64,000 nucleotides of DNA from Streptomyces spinosisporus. GTDB taxonomy: Bacteria; Actinomycetota; Actinomycetes; Streptomycetales; Streptomycetaceae. The stretch covers positions 62,001 to 126,000 of the forward strand of contig NZ_JALDAX010000006.1 of assembly GCF_022698145.1 (NCBI RefSeq), written 5' to 3'. Within the stretch, counting starts at the first letter, position 1; every line of letters starts with the position of its first letter. The notes beneath the pieces were generated by a model. The model saw only the letters and a program-made list of their open reading frames with translations. It was not told the DNA's origin and did no database searches. A program made the position numbers and the translations under genes. Below, piece after piece: positions 16,542-22,960 of the stretch.

Positions 16542-17414
16542 ATGGCCTACCACATTTCCCGTGCCGCCGAACGCGAGTGGGTCGACGTCAAGGACGTGCC
16601 GGGACTTCGCCAGGCGCTGATGGTCGGCGAGGTGCACGGATCGCACCATATGGAGGTCTCCCTGTACGAGCTCGCGCCCGGCGCCTCCCTCGGCTGGAAC
16701 CGGTGTCCCTTCGAGGAGTCCTGGTTCATCACGGCGGGCAACGGCCGCGCCGCCCTCGCGGGCCTGGAGTACGACCTCGGTTCCGGGGACTACGGGGTCG
16801 CGCCCGTCGGGCTCGCGCACTCGCTGTCGGCAGGCGACCAGGGTCTGAGCTGGTTCTCGGTGCGGGCGCCGAAGCCGCCTGCCTTCGACGGCGCGCGCAG
16901 CAGCATCTCCGCGCAGCCGCTGTCCGGCGAGTACCTGGGCCGGCCCTCGGAGACCGACCCGCGGCACCGCTTCGTCGGCCACTACAGCGAGTCGGACGAC
17001 GTGGTGCCCTTCGGTGATCTCTCGATGCCGGGGTACCACGGGCCCAACATCAAGAACATCGGCATCCGGATGATGGTCGACCAGCTGCTGGGCGCCCAGC
17101 ATCACACCACGTTCATCGCAGGCATCGCCGCACGGTCGGGTCCCGGCAGGGCCGCGAAGGTGCACTACCACCCCTTCGAGGAGATCTACTACTTCATCGG
17201 CGGCGGTATGCGCGGCTGGATCGACGGAAACGAGGAGGTCACTGAGACGGGCGACCTCGTCTGGGTCAGCACCGACGGCACGCACGGGTTCGTCAACGAG
17301 CGGGAGGAACCGGCCCGTTGGATCGAGGTCCAGTCACCCGTCCCGCCGACCTCCGACGCCTTCTTCTTCCCGGACGACTGGCGTGCCCTCCCGCAGGAGG
17401 ACGGGACCCGGTGA
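16542..17414 (+). CDS. Bicupin protein
   Basis: A 290-residue protein with two cupin barrels. The first (about 35-115) has GWNRCPFEESWFI where a HxHxxxxE metal motif would sit, so its histidines are missing. The second (about 180-270) has a complete motif KVHYHPFEEIYYF and a later GTHGFVN His, so one metal site is expected. The architecture resembles gentisate-type dioxygenases and related sugar or acid isomerases, but no specific match is clear. GGAGGGA precedes the ATG. It lies 85 bp after the activator gene and 50 bp before the metallo-hydrolase, in the same catabolic set. Confidence 0.8.
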   Translation: MAYHISRAAEREWVDVKDVPGLRQALMVGEVHGSHHMEVSLYELAPGASLGWNRCPFEESWFITAGNGRAALAGLEYDLGSGDYGVAPVGLAHSLSAGDQGLSWFSVRAPKPPAFDGARSSISAQPLSGEYLGRPSETDPRHRFVGHYSESDDVVPFGDLSMPGYHGPNIKNIGIRMMVDQLLGAQHHTTFIAGIAARSGPGRAAKVHYHPFEEIYYFIGGGMRGWIDGNEEVTETGDLVWVSTDGTHGFVNEREEPARWIEVQSPVPPTSDAFFFPDDWRALPQEDGTR

Positions 17415-17464
17415 CGTTTCCGCCGCCCGACCCGATCACTCACAAGCCCGAAAGGCACGTAGCG

Positions 17465-18442
17465 ATGACGCAGAAAGTCCCGGGGATCGAGATCCCGACG
17501 GTCCCGCAGAACGCGATGGGCCCCAAGGTGCCGCCGTGCGGGTACCTGGTGGAGGAGATCGCAGACGGCGTTCACTGGGTGACCGACGGGGGTTATCAGT
17601 GCGCGTTCGTAGTGTGCGACGACGAGGTCGTCGCCATCGACGCGCCCCCTTCACTCGGCACGCTCGTCATGCGGGCCATACGTGACGTGACGAGCAAACC
17701 CGTCACGCACGTGGTGTACACCCATTCCCACGGGGATCACATCGGAACGGTGCATCAGTTCCCGGACGACGCCGTACGCGTGGCCCAGCGGGAGACGCAC
17801 GCGATCCTGCGGGAGTGCAACGACCCGTTGCGGCGCGTTCCTGATGTGACCTTCAAGGACTTCCACCGGTTGGAGGTGGGCGGCCAGGTACTCGAACTGC
17901 ACTACCGGGGCAGCAATCACGCGCCCGGCAACAGCTTCGTCCACCTGCCACGGCAGAAGGTCCTCATGCTGGTCGACGTGATCTATCCGGGGTGGGTGCC
18001 GTTCACCAATATCGCGCAGTCCAAGAACATTCCCGGATTCATGGCGCATCACGATCATGCGCTGTCCTTCGACTTCGACACCATGATCACCGGGCATCTC
18101 ACCCGCCTCGGCACCCGCCAGGACGTCGAGATCCAGCGTGAATACATGCACGACATCCGCAGTGCGGCCCAGCACGCACTGGAAATCACCTCGCAGAAGC
18201 GTGACTTGGCCCGTTCCACGGTCGGAACGGACCATGTCTACGTCTACTTCAAGACCATGTACGAGGCGGCGGCGGCCGAGGCCGCCCGGCCGGTCATCGA
18301 GAAGTGGTCCGGGCGGCTGGGCGGAGTCGAGACGCTCGGCGTCAACCACACGCTCACGATGTACCACAGTCTTCGTCTGGACGAGAACGCCCAGCCACAA
18401 GTGGTGTTCTTCCCGCCCACCGACGGCGTGACCGTGCGGTGA
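17465..18442 (+). CDS. Metallo-beta-lactamase-fold hydrolase
   Basis: A 325-residue MBL-fold enzyme. The dinuclear zinc motif THSHGDH is at about residues 86-92. It is followed by the His of SNHAPGNSF, the Asp of LMLVDVIYPG and a late His in ITGHLTR, which together form a complete metal set. The family hydrolyses lactones, esters, thioesters and other bonds. As the last gene of the rightward set it could open a lactone or release an acyl product in the proposed demethylation pathway. The stop lies 13 bp from the convergent hydrolase gene, without an obvious terminator between them. Confidence 0.85.
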   Translation: MTQKVPGIEIPTVPQNAMGPKVPPCGYLVEEIADGVHWVTDGGYQCAFVVCDDEVVAIDAPPSLGTLVMRAIRDVTSKPVTHVVYTHSHGDHIGTVHQFPDDAVRVAQRETHAILRECNDPLRRVPDVTFKDFHRLEVGGQVLELHYRGSNHAPGNSFVHLPRQKVLMLVDVIYPGWVPFTNIAQSKNIPGFMAHHDHALSFDFDTMITGHLTRLGTRQDVEIQREYMHDIRSAAQHALEITSQKRDLARSTVGTDHVYVYFKTMYEAAAAEAARPVIEKWSGRLGGVETLGVNHTLTMYHSLRLDENAQPQVVFFPPTDGVTVR

Positions 18443-18455
18443 CTGCGCCGACCGT

Positions 18456-19178
18456 TCAGGCCGAGGCCTGTGCCGCCTCGTGGATCAGGCGTGCGACATC
18501 ACCGGGACGCGAGACGCTCACGGCATGGGAGGCGGAGACACTGACGACCGTGGCCTGCGCACGCTCGGCCATGAAGGTCTGCGCCTGCGGGGGGATGTTG
18601 CGGTCCTCGGTGGCCACGAGAACCCATGACGGGAGGTTCTTCCACGCGGGGGCCGAGGCGCCTTCCGCCAACGCGGCATCCGTGACGGGCCGTTGTGTGG
18701 CCGCCATGACCGCCGCGGTCTCGGCCGGGACGTCGGCGGCGAACTGCCCGTGGAACTTGTCCTGTTCGATGTAGAGGTCCGTGACCTGCCTGCCGTCGGA
18801 CAACGTGACGGGCACCGGACGGAGCGCCTCACCGAGGGTGCTGCCGGGGAACTTGCCCGAAAGGGTGATGGCGCTCTCGCCCTCGTCCGGAAGGAAAGCC
18901 GCGACGAAGACGAGCGCCCTGACGTTGTCCACTCCCCGCGCAGCCGCATCGCTGATGACGGAGCCGCCGTAGGAATGGCCGACGAGGACCACCGGGCCCT
19001 CGATGGAGGCCACGAGTTGCCTGACGTAATCGGCGTCGTCGGCCAGTCCGCGCAGCGGGTTGGCGGCGGCGACCACCGTATGGCCGTAGGACCGGAGCCT
19101 GTCGACGACTCCGTTCCAGCTGGAGGAGTCTGCGAACGCGCCGTGGACGAGGACGACGGTGGGTTTCTGAGCGTTCAT
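18456..19178 (-). CDS. Alpha/beta-fold hydrolase
   Basis: A 240-residue esterase/hydrolase of the small alpha/beta superfamily. The oxyanion strand VVLVHGAFADSSSW is at the N-terminus. The nucleophile elbow GHSYGG (Ser about 69) lies in the centre, the acid is probably the Asp in ATEDRNIPP, and the catalytic His is in SASHAVSVSRP. The length and motif order match salicylate-esterase-like and polyneuridine-type proteins widespread in Streptomyces. No signal peptide is visible, so it is cytoplasmic. The next gene upstream on the same strand is another alpha/beta hydrolase, about 30 bp away, so the two probably form an operon under the ECF41-type promoter at 20207-20233. Confidence 0.85.
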   Translation of the reverse strand: MNAQKPTVVLVHGAFADSSSWNGVVDRLRSYGHTVVAAANPLRGLADDADYVRQLVASIEGPVVLVGHSYGGSVISDAAARGVDNVRALVFVAAFLPDEGESAITLSGKFPGSTLGEALRPVPVTLSDGRQVTDLYIEQDKFHGQFAADVPAETAAVMAATQRPVTDAALAEGASAPAWKNLPSWVLVATEDRNIPPQAQTFMAERAQATVVSVSASHAVSVSRPGDVARLIHEAAQASA

Positions 19179-19207
19179 GAGAGGCGCCTTTCGTGTCGCG
19201 GCAGGTG

Positions 19208-20158
19208 TCAGTCGGTGCCCAGGGCCTTGCGCAGGACGTGGACGGCCTGCTCGACGGCCGCGCTCGACGCCTGTGTTCCGCGGACCGGGTTCAGCATCAT
19301 GAAGTCGTGCAGGGTGGCGTTGTAGCGGATGCTCGTGGTCGGCACGCCGGCCTGGACGAGCTTGCGGGCGTACGCCTCACCTTCGTCGCGCAGTACGTCG
19401 TTCTCGTCGACGACGACGAGCGCCGGCGGCAGGCCCCGGAGGTCCTCCAGGGTCGCGCGCAGGGGCGACGCGGTGATCTCGGCGCGCTCGGCCGGGTCGG
19501 TGGTGTAGGCGTCCCAGAACCACTCCATGGCCTTCGCCGTCAGATGCGGGCCGTGGGCGAACGTCCTGTAGCTCTCGGTGTCCTGGGCCGCGTCGGTGAC
19601 AGGGTAGTACAGCGACTGGTGCAGGAAGGTCACGTCTCCCCGCTGCTTGGCCAGGTGCGTCAGGGCCGCCGCCATGTTGCCGCCGACCGAGTCTCCGGCC
19701 ACGACGAGGCGAGAGCTGTCGAGGCCTTCCTCGCCGCCCTTGGCGGTGATCCACTGGGCGGTGGCGTAGGCCTGCTCGATGGCGACGGGGTACTTCGCCT
19801 CCGGGGAGCGGTCGTACTCGACGAAGGCCAGTGCCGCCTTCGCTCCCACGGCCAACTCGCGCACCAAGCGGTCGTGCGTCCCGCTGTTGCCCAGGATCCA
19901 GCCACCGCCGTGCACATAGAGGATCACGGGCAGGACGCCGCTCGTGCCGACCGGCTTGACGATGCGCATCCGCACGTCACCGACCCGGGCGGGGACGGTG
20001 ATCCACTTCTCGTCCACGTCGAGCTTTTCGACGGGTTGTGCCTGCACGTCGTCGAGCAGCTTGCGTGCGCCCTCGACACCGAGTTCGTGGAGGAGCGGCG
20101 GTTTGGCGGTCGCTTCGGCGAACGCCTGCGCGGCGGGTTCGAGAACGATGTCATTCAT
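19208..20158 (-). CDS. Alpha/beta hydrolase of the hormone-sensitive-lipase family
   Basis: A 316-residue esterase. It carries the HSL-family HGGGW oxyanion motif and the GDSVGG nucleophile elbow. The acid lies in VVDENDVLRDEG and the His in NATLHDFMML. The start at 20158 is chosen for an AAGGAG site 6 bases upstream; an in-frame ATG ten codons earlier lacks one. It is cytoplasmic, with no signal peptide. It is divergent from the cupin gene at 20353, and both are preceded by perfect ECF41-type promoters that share an inverted repeat. Confidence 0.88.
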   Translation of the reverse strand: MNDIVLEPAAQAFAEATAKPPLLHELGVEGARKLLDDVQAQPVEKLDVDEKWITVPARVGDVRMRIVKPVGTSGVLPVILYVHGGGWILGNSGTHDRLVRELAVGAKAALAFVEYDRSPEAKYPVAIEQAYATAQWITAKGGEEGLDSSRLVVAGDSVGGNMAAALTHLAKQRGDVTFLHQSLYYPVTDAAQDTESYRTFAHGPHLTAKAMEWFWDAYTTDPAERAEITASPLRATLEDLRGLPPALVVVDENDVLRDEGEAYARKLVQAGVPTTSIRYNATLHDFMMLNPVRGTQASSAAVEQAVHVLRKALGTD

Positions 20159-20206
20159 GGTGGCTCCTTCGAAAGGGTGGAGTTTCACAGGACGTCCACA
20201 CCATCA

Positions 20207-20233
20207 GACCGGGGCAGGGGGCGTTGTGTGACA
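20207..20233 (-). promoter_or_regulatory. ECF41-type promoter for the leftward hydrolase operon
   Basis: On the minus strand TGTCACA (20233-20227), 15 bases, CGGTC (20211-20207). It predicts a transcript start near 20200 and a leader of about 40 bases before the hydrolase start at 20158. It faces away from an identical promoter at 20266-20292. Confidence 0.7.
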
Positions 20234-20265
20234 CTTCGCCGGAAAGTCGACTTCGGCGACTGCGG

Positions 20266-20292
20266 TGTCACAACGCCGGGCGTTCCTCGGTC
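20266..20292 (+). promoter_or_regulatory. ECF41-type promoter for the cupin gene
   Basis: TGTCACA (20266-20272), 15 bases, CGGTC (20288-20292). It predicts a start near 20300 and a leader of about 50 bases for the cupin at 20353. Together with the opposite promoter it forms a large inverted repeat (20221-20277), whose arms are the two -35 boxes and flanking GCGTTG bases. Confidence 0.7.
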
Positions 20293-20352
20293 TGGTCATG
20301 ACGGGGGCCGGTGCTCAGCTGCCCCCGGTTGCCGCAGAAAGGGAATCCAGAC

Positions 20353-20847
20353 ATGTCGTACCCGTACCCGGAGCAGAAGTACTGGGGAGAAGAGGGCGAG
20401 GTCAGCGCCATCTTCCGCCCGGCCACCACACCGCCGAACATCGGGGAGAGCGGCACCGGGAAGGACGCCACTCACTATCTGGCGACCACGGACACCACAC
20501 GCGGTGAGTTCGGGCTGTACCGGGTGGAGATGCGGCCGAGGGCCGGCGGGCCGAAGAAGCACTTCCACAAGCGGATTTCGGAGTCGTTCTACATCCTGGA
20601 CGGCTCAGTGCGTGTGTTCGACGGCGTGCAGTGGGTCGACACGCGCAAGGGTGATTTCCTGCATGTGCCGCAGGGCGGTCTGCACGCCTTCCGCAACGAC
20701 TCCGACGCCCCTGCCGACATGCTGCTGCCGTTCACCCCGGGCGCGCCGCGCGAGGAGTACTTCGAGCAGGTGTCGCAGCTGGCGCACGCCTCGGAGGAGG
20801 AGCGTGCCGCGTTCTTCGACAAGCACGACTCGTACTTCGTGGAGTAG
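20353..20847 (+). CDS. Single-domain cupin protein
   Basis: A 164-residue cupin. The first motif reads KKHFHKRISESFYILDGSV, giving two His and a Glu as metal ligands. The second reads DFLHVPQGGLHAFRN with the fourth His. The metal site is thus complete, and a quercetinase-like, isomerase-like or sensory role is possible. ATG at 20353 follows an AAAGGGA site; the Met 14 codons upstream lacks one. It is preceded by an ECF41-type promoter and followed by a strong hairpin. Cupins are among the typical targets of ECF41 sigma factors. Confidence 0.82.
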   Translation: MSYPYPEQKYWGEEGEVSAIFRPATTPPNIGESGTGKDATHYLATTDTTRGEFGLYRVEMRPRAGGPKKHFHKRISESFYILDGSVRVFDGVQWVDTRKGDFLHVPQGGLHAFRNDSDAPADMLLPFTPGAPREEYFEQVSQLAHASEEERAAFFDKHDSYFVE

Positions 20848-20858
20848 CACTGCGCCGA

Positions 20859-20887
20859 GGGCCGCCTCCCGCTGTGGAAGGCGGCCC
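20859..20887. terminator. Bidirectional hairpin terminator
   Basis: Perfect 9-bp stem GGGCCGCCT/AGGCGGCCC with an 11-base loop, between the convergent cupin and DUF427 genes. It has no U-tract, which is common in Streptomyces terminators. Confidence 0.7.
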
Positions 20888-20907
20888 CAAGCAGTACTGT
20901 CCAGTGG

Positions 20908-21699
20908 TTACTTGGGAGCGGTGCCGCCGGCGGGGTCGCCCGGCCTCGGCAGCAGAACCCCGTCGATGTACAGGTCGACGTGCTCGTTGTAGAAGGCGAC
21001 CAGTCCTGCGATGCGGTTGGCGTGGATGGTCGGGAAGTCGTAGGCCCAGGCGATGTCCTCGTGGGGGCCGGTCTCGCCGTCGAAGGACCAGTAGTCGCTC
21101 GTCGTCCCCTTGTACGGGCAGTGCGTCACCGTGTCCGAGTGCCGCAGCCGGGTCCAGTCGACGTACATGCGCTCGATGTAGTAGCGGGTCGGCAGGCCGG
21201 TCTCGAAGAGCTTGACGCAGTTGGGGGCGTCCGCCAGCAGGACGCCGTCCACCTCGACGCGCACGCTGCTCGACGAACGCAGCGTGTCCACCCGGGAGTA
21301 GGGGCTCCTGGGGTGCACGAAGACCGGTTCGTCCTCCTCGAACCACGCGTCCAGCGCGTCCCACTCGAACCGCACAGTGCCCTGAAGGGACTTGGGGGCG
21401 TCCTCGTCCCACACCCATGCCGCGCCCACGCGGACCTCGGAGCCGACCTGCAGGGTGTGCCGACGGGCCGGACCGGCGCCGTGATGCTCGATGTGTTCGT
21501 CGTCGACGAGCGTTCCGTCGACCAAGTCCGCCAGCGGGATGCTGAATTGGGGGTAGGCGCGCCATTCCCACACATAGAGCGCGCGCCTGCTGTCGAAGAC
21601 GACCTGGCCTCCGATGAGGCCACGGATGCGGCGCGGCACGGGTTCGACGTGCCCGACCGGGACGATCAGGCTCGGGTGCAGGACGCTTTCGCTTGTCAT
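20908..21699 (-). CDS. Tandem DUF427 protein
   Basis: A 263-residue protein with two DUF427 repeats. The first is at about 20-115 (RRIRGLIGGQVVFDSRRALYV and FVHPRSPYSRVDTLRSS). The second is at about 125-235 (VDGVLLADAPNCVKLFETGLP, RYYIERMYVDW, CPYKGTTSDYWS, DIAWAYDFP). The family has a small beta fold of unknown biochemical role and occurs in actinobacteria and proteobacteria. It is the last of three leftward genes (His-rich cupin, DUF5134, DUF427) that a single ECF41-type promoter could drive. Confidence 0.85.
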   Translation of the reverse strand: MTSESVLHPSLIVPVGHVEPVPRRIRGLIGGQVVFDSRRALYVWEWRAYPQFSIPLADLVDGTLVDDEHIEHHGAGPARRHTLQVGSEVRVGAAWVWDEDAPKSLQGTVRFEWDALDAWFEEDEPVFVHPRSPYSRVDTLRSSSSVRVEVDGVLLADAPNCVKLFETGLPTRYYIERMYVDWTRLRHSDTVTHCPYKGTTSDYWSFDGETGPHEDIAWAYDFPTIHANRIAGLVAFYNEHVDLYIDGVLLPRPGDPAGGTAPK

Positions 21700-21726
21700 G
21701 GTGGTTGCCTGTCAAGTCGTGGTCTG

Positions 21727-22299
21727 TCAGTGGGACATGAGCAGCATGATGGTGGTGCCGAGAGCCACGGATCCGTCCCAGAAACGTGTGTACGGCTCCT
21801 GCCGACGGGCCGGGCCGGTCGGCGGGTCGGTGATGGTGTGCAGGGGCGGCATGATGCGGAGCAGTGACCACAGGGCGCATGCCGCGAGGTAGAGCGCCAA
21901 GGCGGCGGTCGTCGCCCGGGCGAGGGTCGACGGGTGAGCGGCATGGGGGTGCGCCGCCCACGTCATCGATGTCATCCATGCCATCGCGGCCATCCCGGCC
22001 GTCGAGGGCAGTCTCCCGGCGACGGCGGTGACACGGCGCTCGCCGGGCCCGCGGACGGCGGTGAGGGGGAACCACAGGGCCGCGGCGGCGAAGAAGGTCA
22101 CCAGAGCGGTGTGGTGCGCCACCGGCCCCCGGCTCCACGGCATCACCGCCATGGTCAACGCCATGGCGGTGTGCAGCAGTTGGTCCCCACGTACGCGCCA
22201 TCCCACCCCGCGGGACGACACATTTCGGTACGCCCCGCACACGGCCGCGACCGCGAACAGCACGGCCAGCATCGAGTCCACGAGGTCGGAGGGGCTCAT
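21727..22299 (-). CDS. DUF5134 membrane protein
   Basis: A 190-residue protein with about five predicted transmembrane helices: near residues 8-24, 43-58, 62-82, 103-118 and 130-150. The HTAMALTMAVMPW stretch with a membrane His/Met pattern is typical of the actinobacterial DUF5134 family, and further Met/His residues follow in AWMTSMTWAAHPHAAH. Metal or copper handling has been suggested for His/Met-rich membrane proteins of this type, but nothing here proves it. It lies 18 bp after the His-rich cupin and 27 bp before the DUF427 gene, so it is probably cotranscribed with both. Confidence 0.78.
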   Translation of the reverse strand: MSPSDLVDSMLAVLFAVAAVCGAYRNVSSRGVGWRVRGDQLLHTAMALTMAVMPWSRGPVAHHTALVTFFAAAALWFPLTAVRGPGERRVTAVAGRLPSTAGMAAMAWMTSMTWAAHPHAAHPSTLARATTAALALYLAACALWSLLRIMPPLHTITDPPTGPARRQEPYTRFWDGSVALGTTIMLLMSH

Positions 22300-22317
22300 G
22301 TGGCCGACCGGCGAGGA

Positions 22318-22791
22318 TCAGGCGGCAGGCCGCGGCGCACGCAGGTGCGCGCGCTGCTTGAGTTCCTCGTCGTCGACGAGTTCGAGCATGGGCTTGCCCG
22401 GCGCGCACATCATGGTGACCACGAACTCGGTCCTGGCGTCGTCCAGGGCGTTGCCGTCCTGGTAGTGGATCGCGTCCCCGCCCGGCTCCCAGAACGTGCC
22501 GCCCGCCTCGATCACGCGCTCGGGTTCACCTTCGAGTTCGAAACGCACCGCGCCCTTGATCACGTAGCCGAATGCCGGTCCGGAGTGACGATGCGGCGGA
22601 GTTCCCGGGTCGCCGGGCTCCCACTCGACGTGAATGGTCATCGCCGAGGCACCCTCGGGGATCGTGATCGGCGCCGCGTCCTGGAGCAGCTTCGCCGCCC
22701 TGGTCCAGCCCGGACCGTCCTCGTCGCCACCGCCGTGACCATGGCCTCCGTGGCCGTGACCATGCCCGTGCTGTGCAGTCTCCGACACCAT
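22318..22791 (-). CDS. Cupin with histidine-rich N-terminus
   Basis: A 157-residue protein. Residues 8-20 are an alternating His-Gly segment (HGHGHGHGGHGHGG), likely a flexible metal-binding tail. A cupin core follows (about 45-130) with TPPHRHSGPAFGYVIKG (metal His, Glu replaced by Ala/Phe spacing) and EPGGDAIHYQDG. It is the first gene of a three-gene leftward operon with DUF5134 and DUF427. The ECF41-type promoter at 22886-22912 lies about 95 bp upstream of its start. Binding of zinc, nickel or copper is inference from composition. Confidence 0.8.
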   Translation of the reverse strand: MVSETAQHGHGHGHGGHGHGGGDEDGPGWTRAAKLLQDAAPITIPEGASAMTIHVEWEPGDPGTPPHRHSGPAFGYVIKGAVRFELEGEPERVIEAGGTFWEPGGDAIHYQDGNALDDARTEFVVTMMCAPGKPMLELVDDEELKQRAHLRAPRPAA

Positions 22792-22885
22792 GACGCACCT
22801 TCCGTAGTTCGACTGTGCCGAGGCGGCTCACCGTCCACCGGTCACATGGGTGTGGCCGGTCCTGTGGACCACCTGCACCCCCATT

Positions 22886-22912
22886 GACCGAGCACACGAC
22901 GGATGTGTGACA
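22886..22912 (-). promoter_or_regulatory. ECF41-type promoter for the cupin/DUF5134/DUF427 operon
   Basis: On the minus strand TGTCACA (22912-22906), 15 bases, CGGTC (22890-22886). It is exact in both boxes and spacing to the sites at 6970, 20207 and 20266. It predicts a leader of about 85 bases for the gene starting at 22791. Confidence 0.7.
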
Positions 22913-22960
22913 GCCCTGCGGATCTTTGACAGCCAAGTGATCACTGCGGTCCGAGCAGGG

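Noticed and set aside
1496..18442. Possibility of a secondary-metabolite cluster because of the SARP-like regulator
   Set aside because: No PKS, NRPS, terpene or tailoring core genes are present; the enzymes are catabolic and folate-linked.
20732..22408. Long Arg-rich open frame spanning the DUF427 and DUF5134 genes
   Set aside because: The composition is a frame-shifted shadow; the real genes have clear families and spacing.
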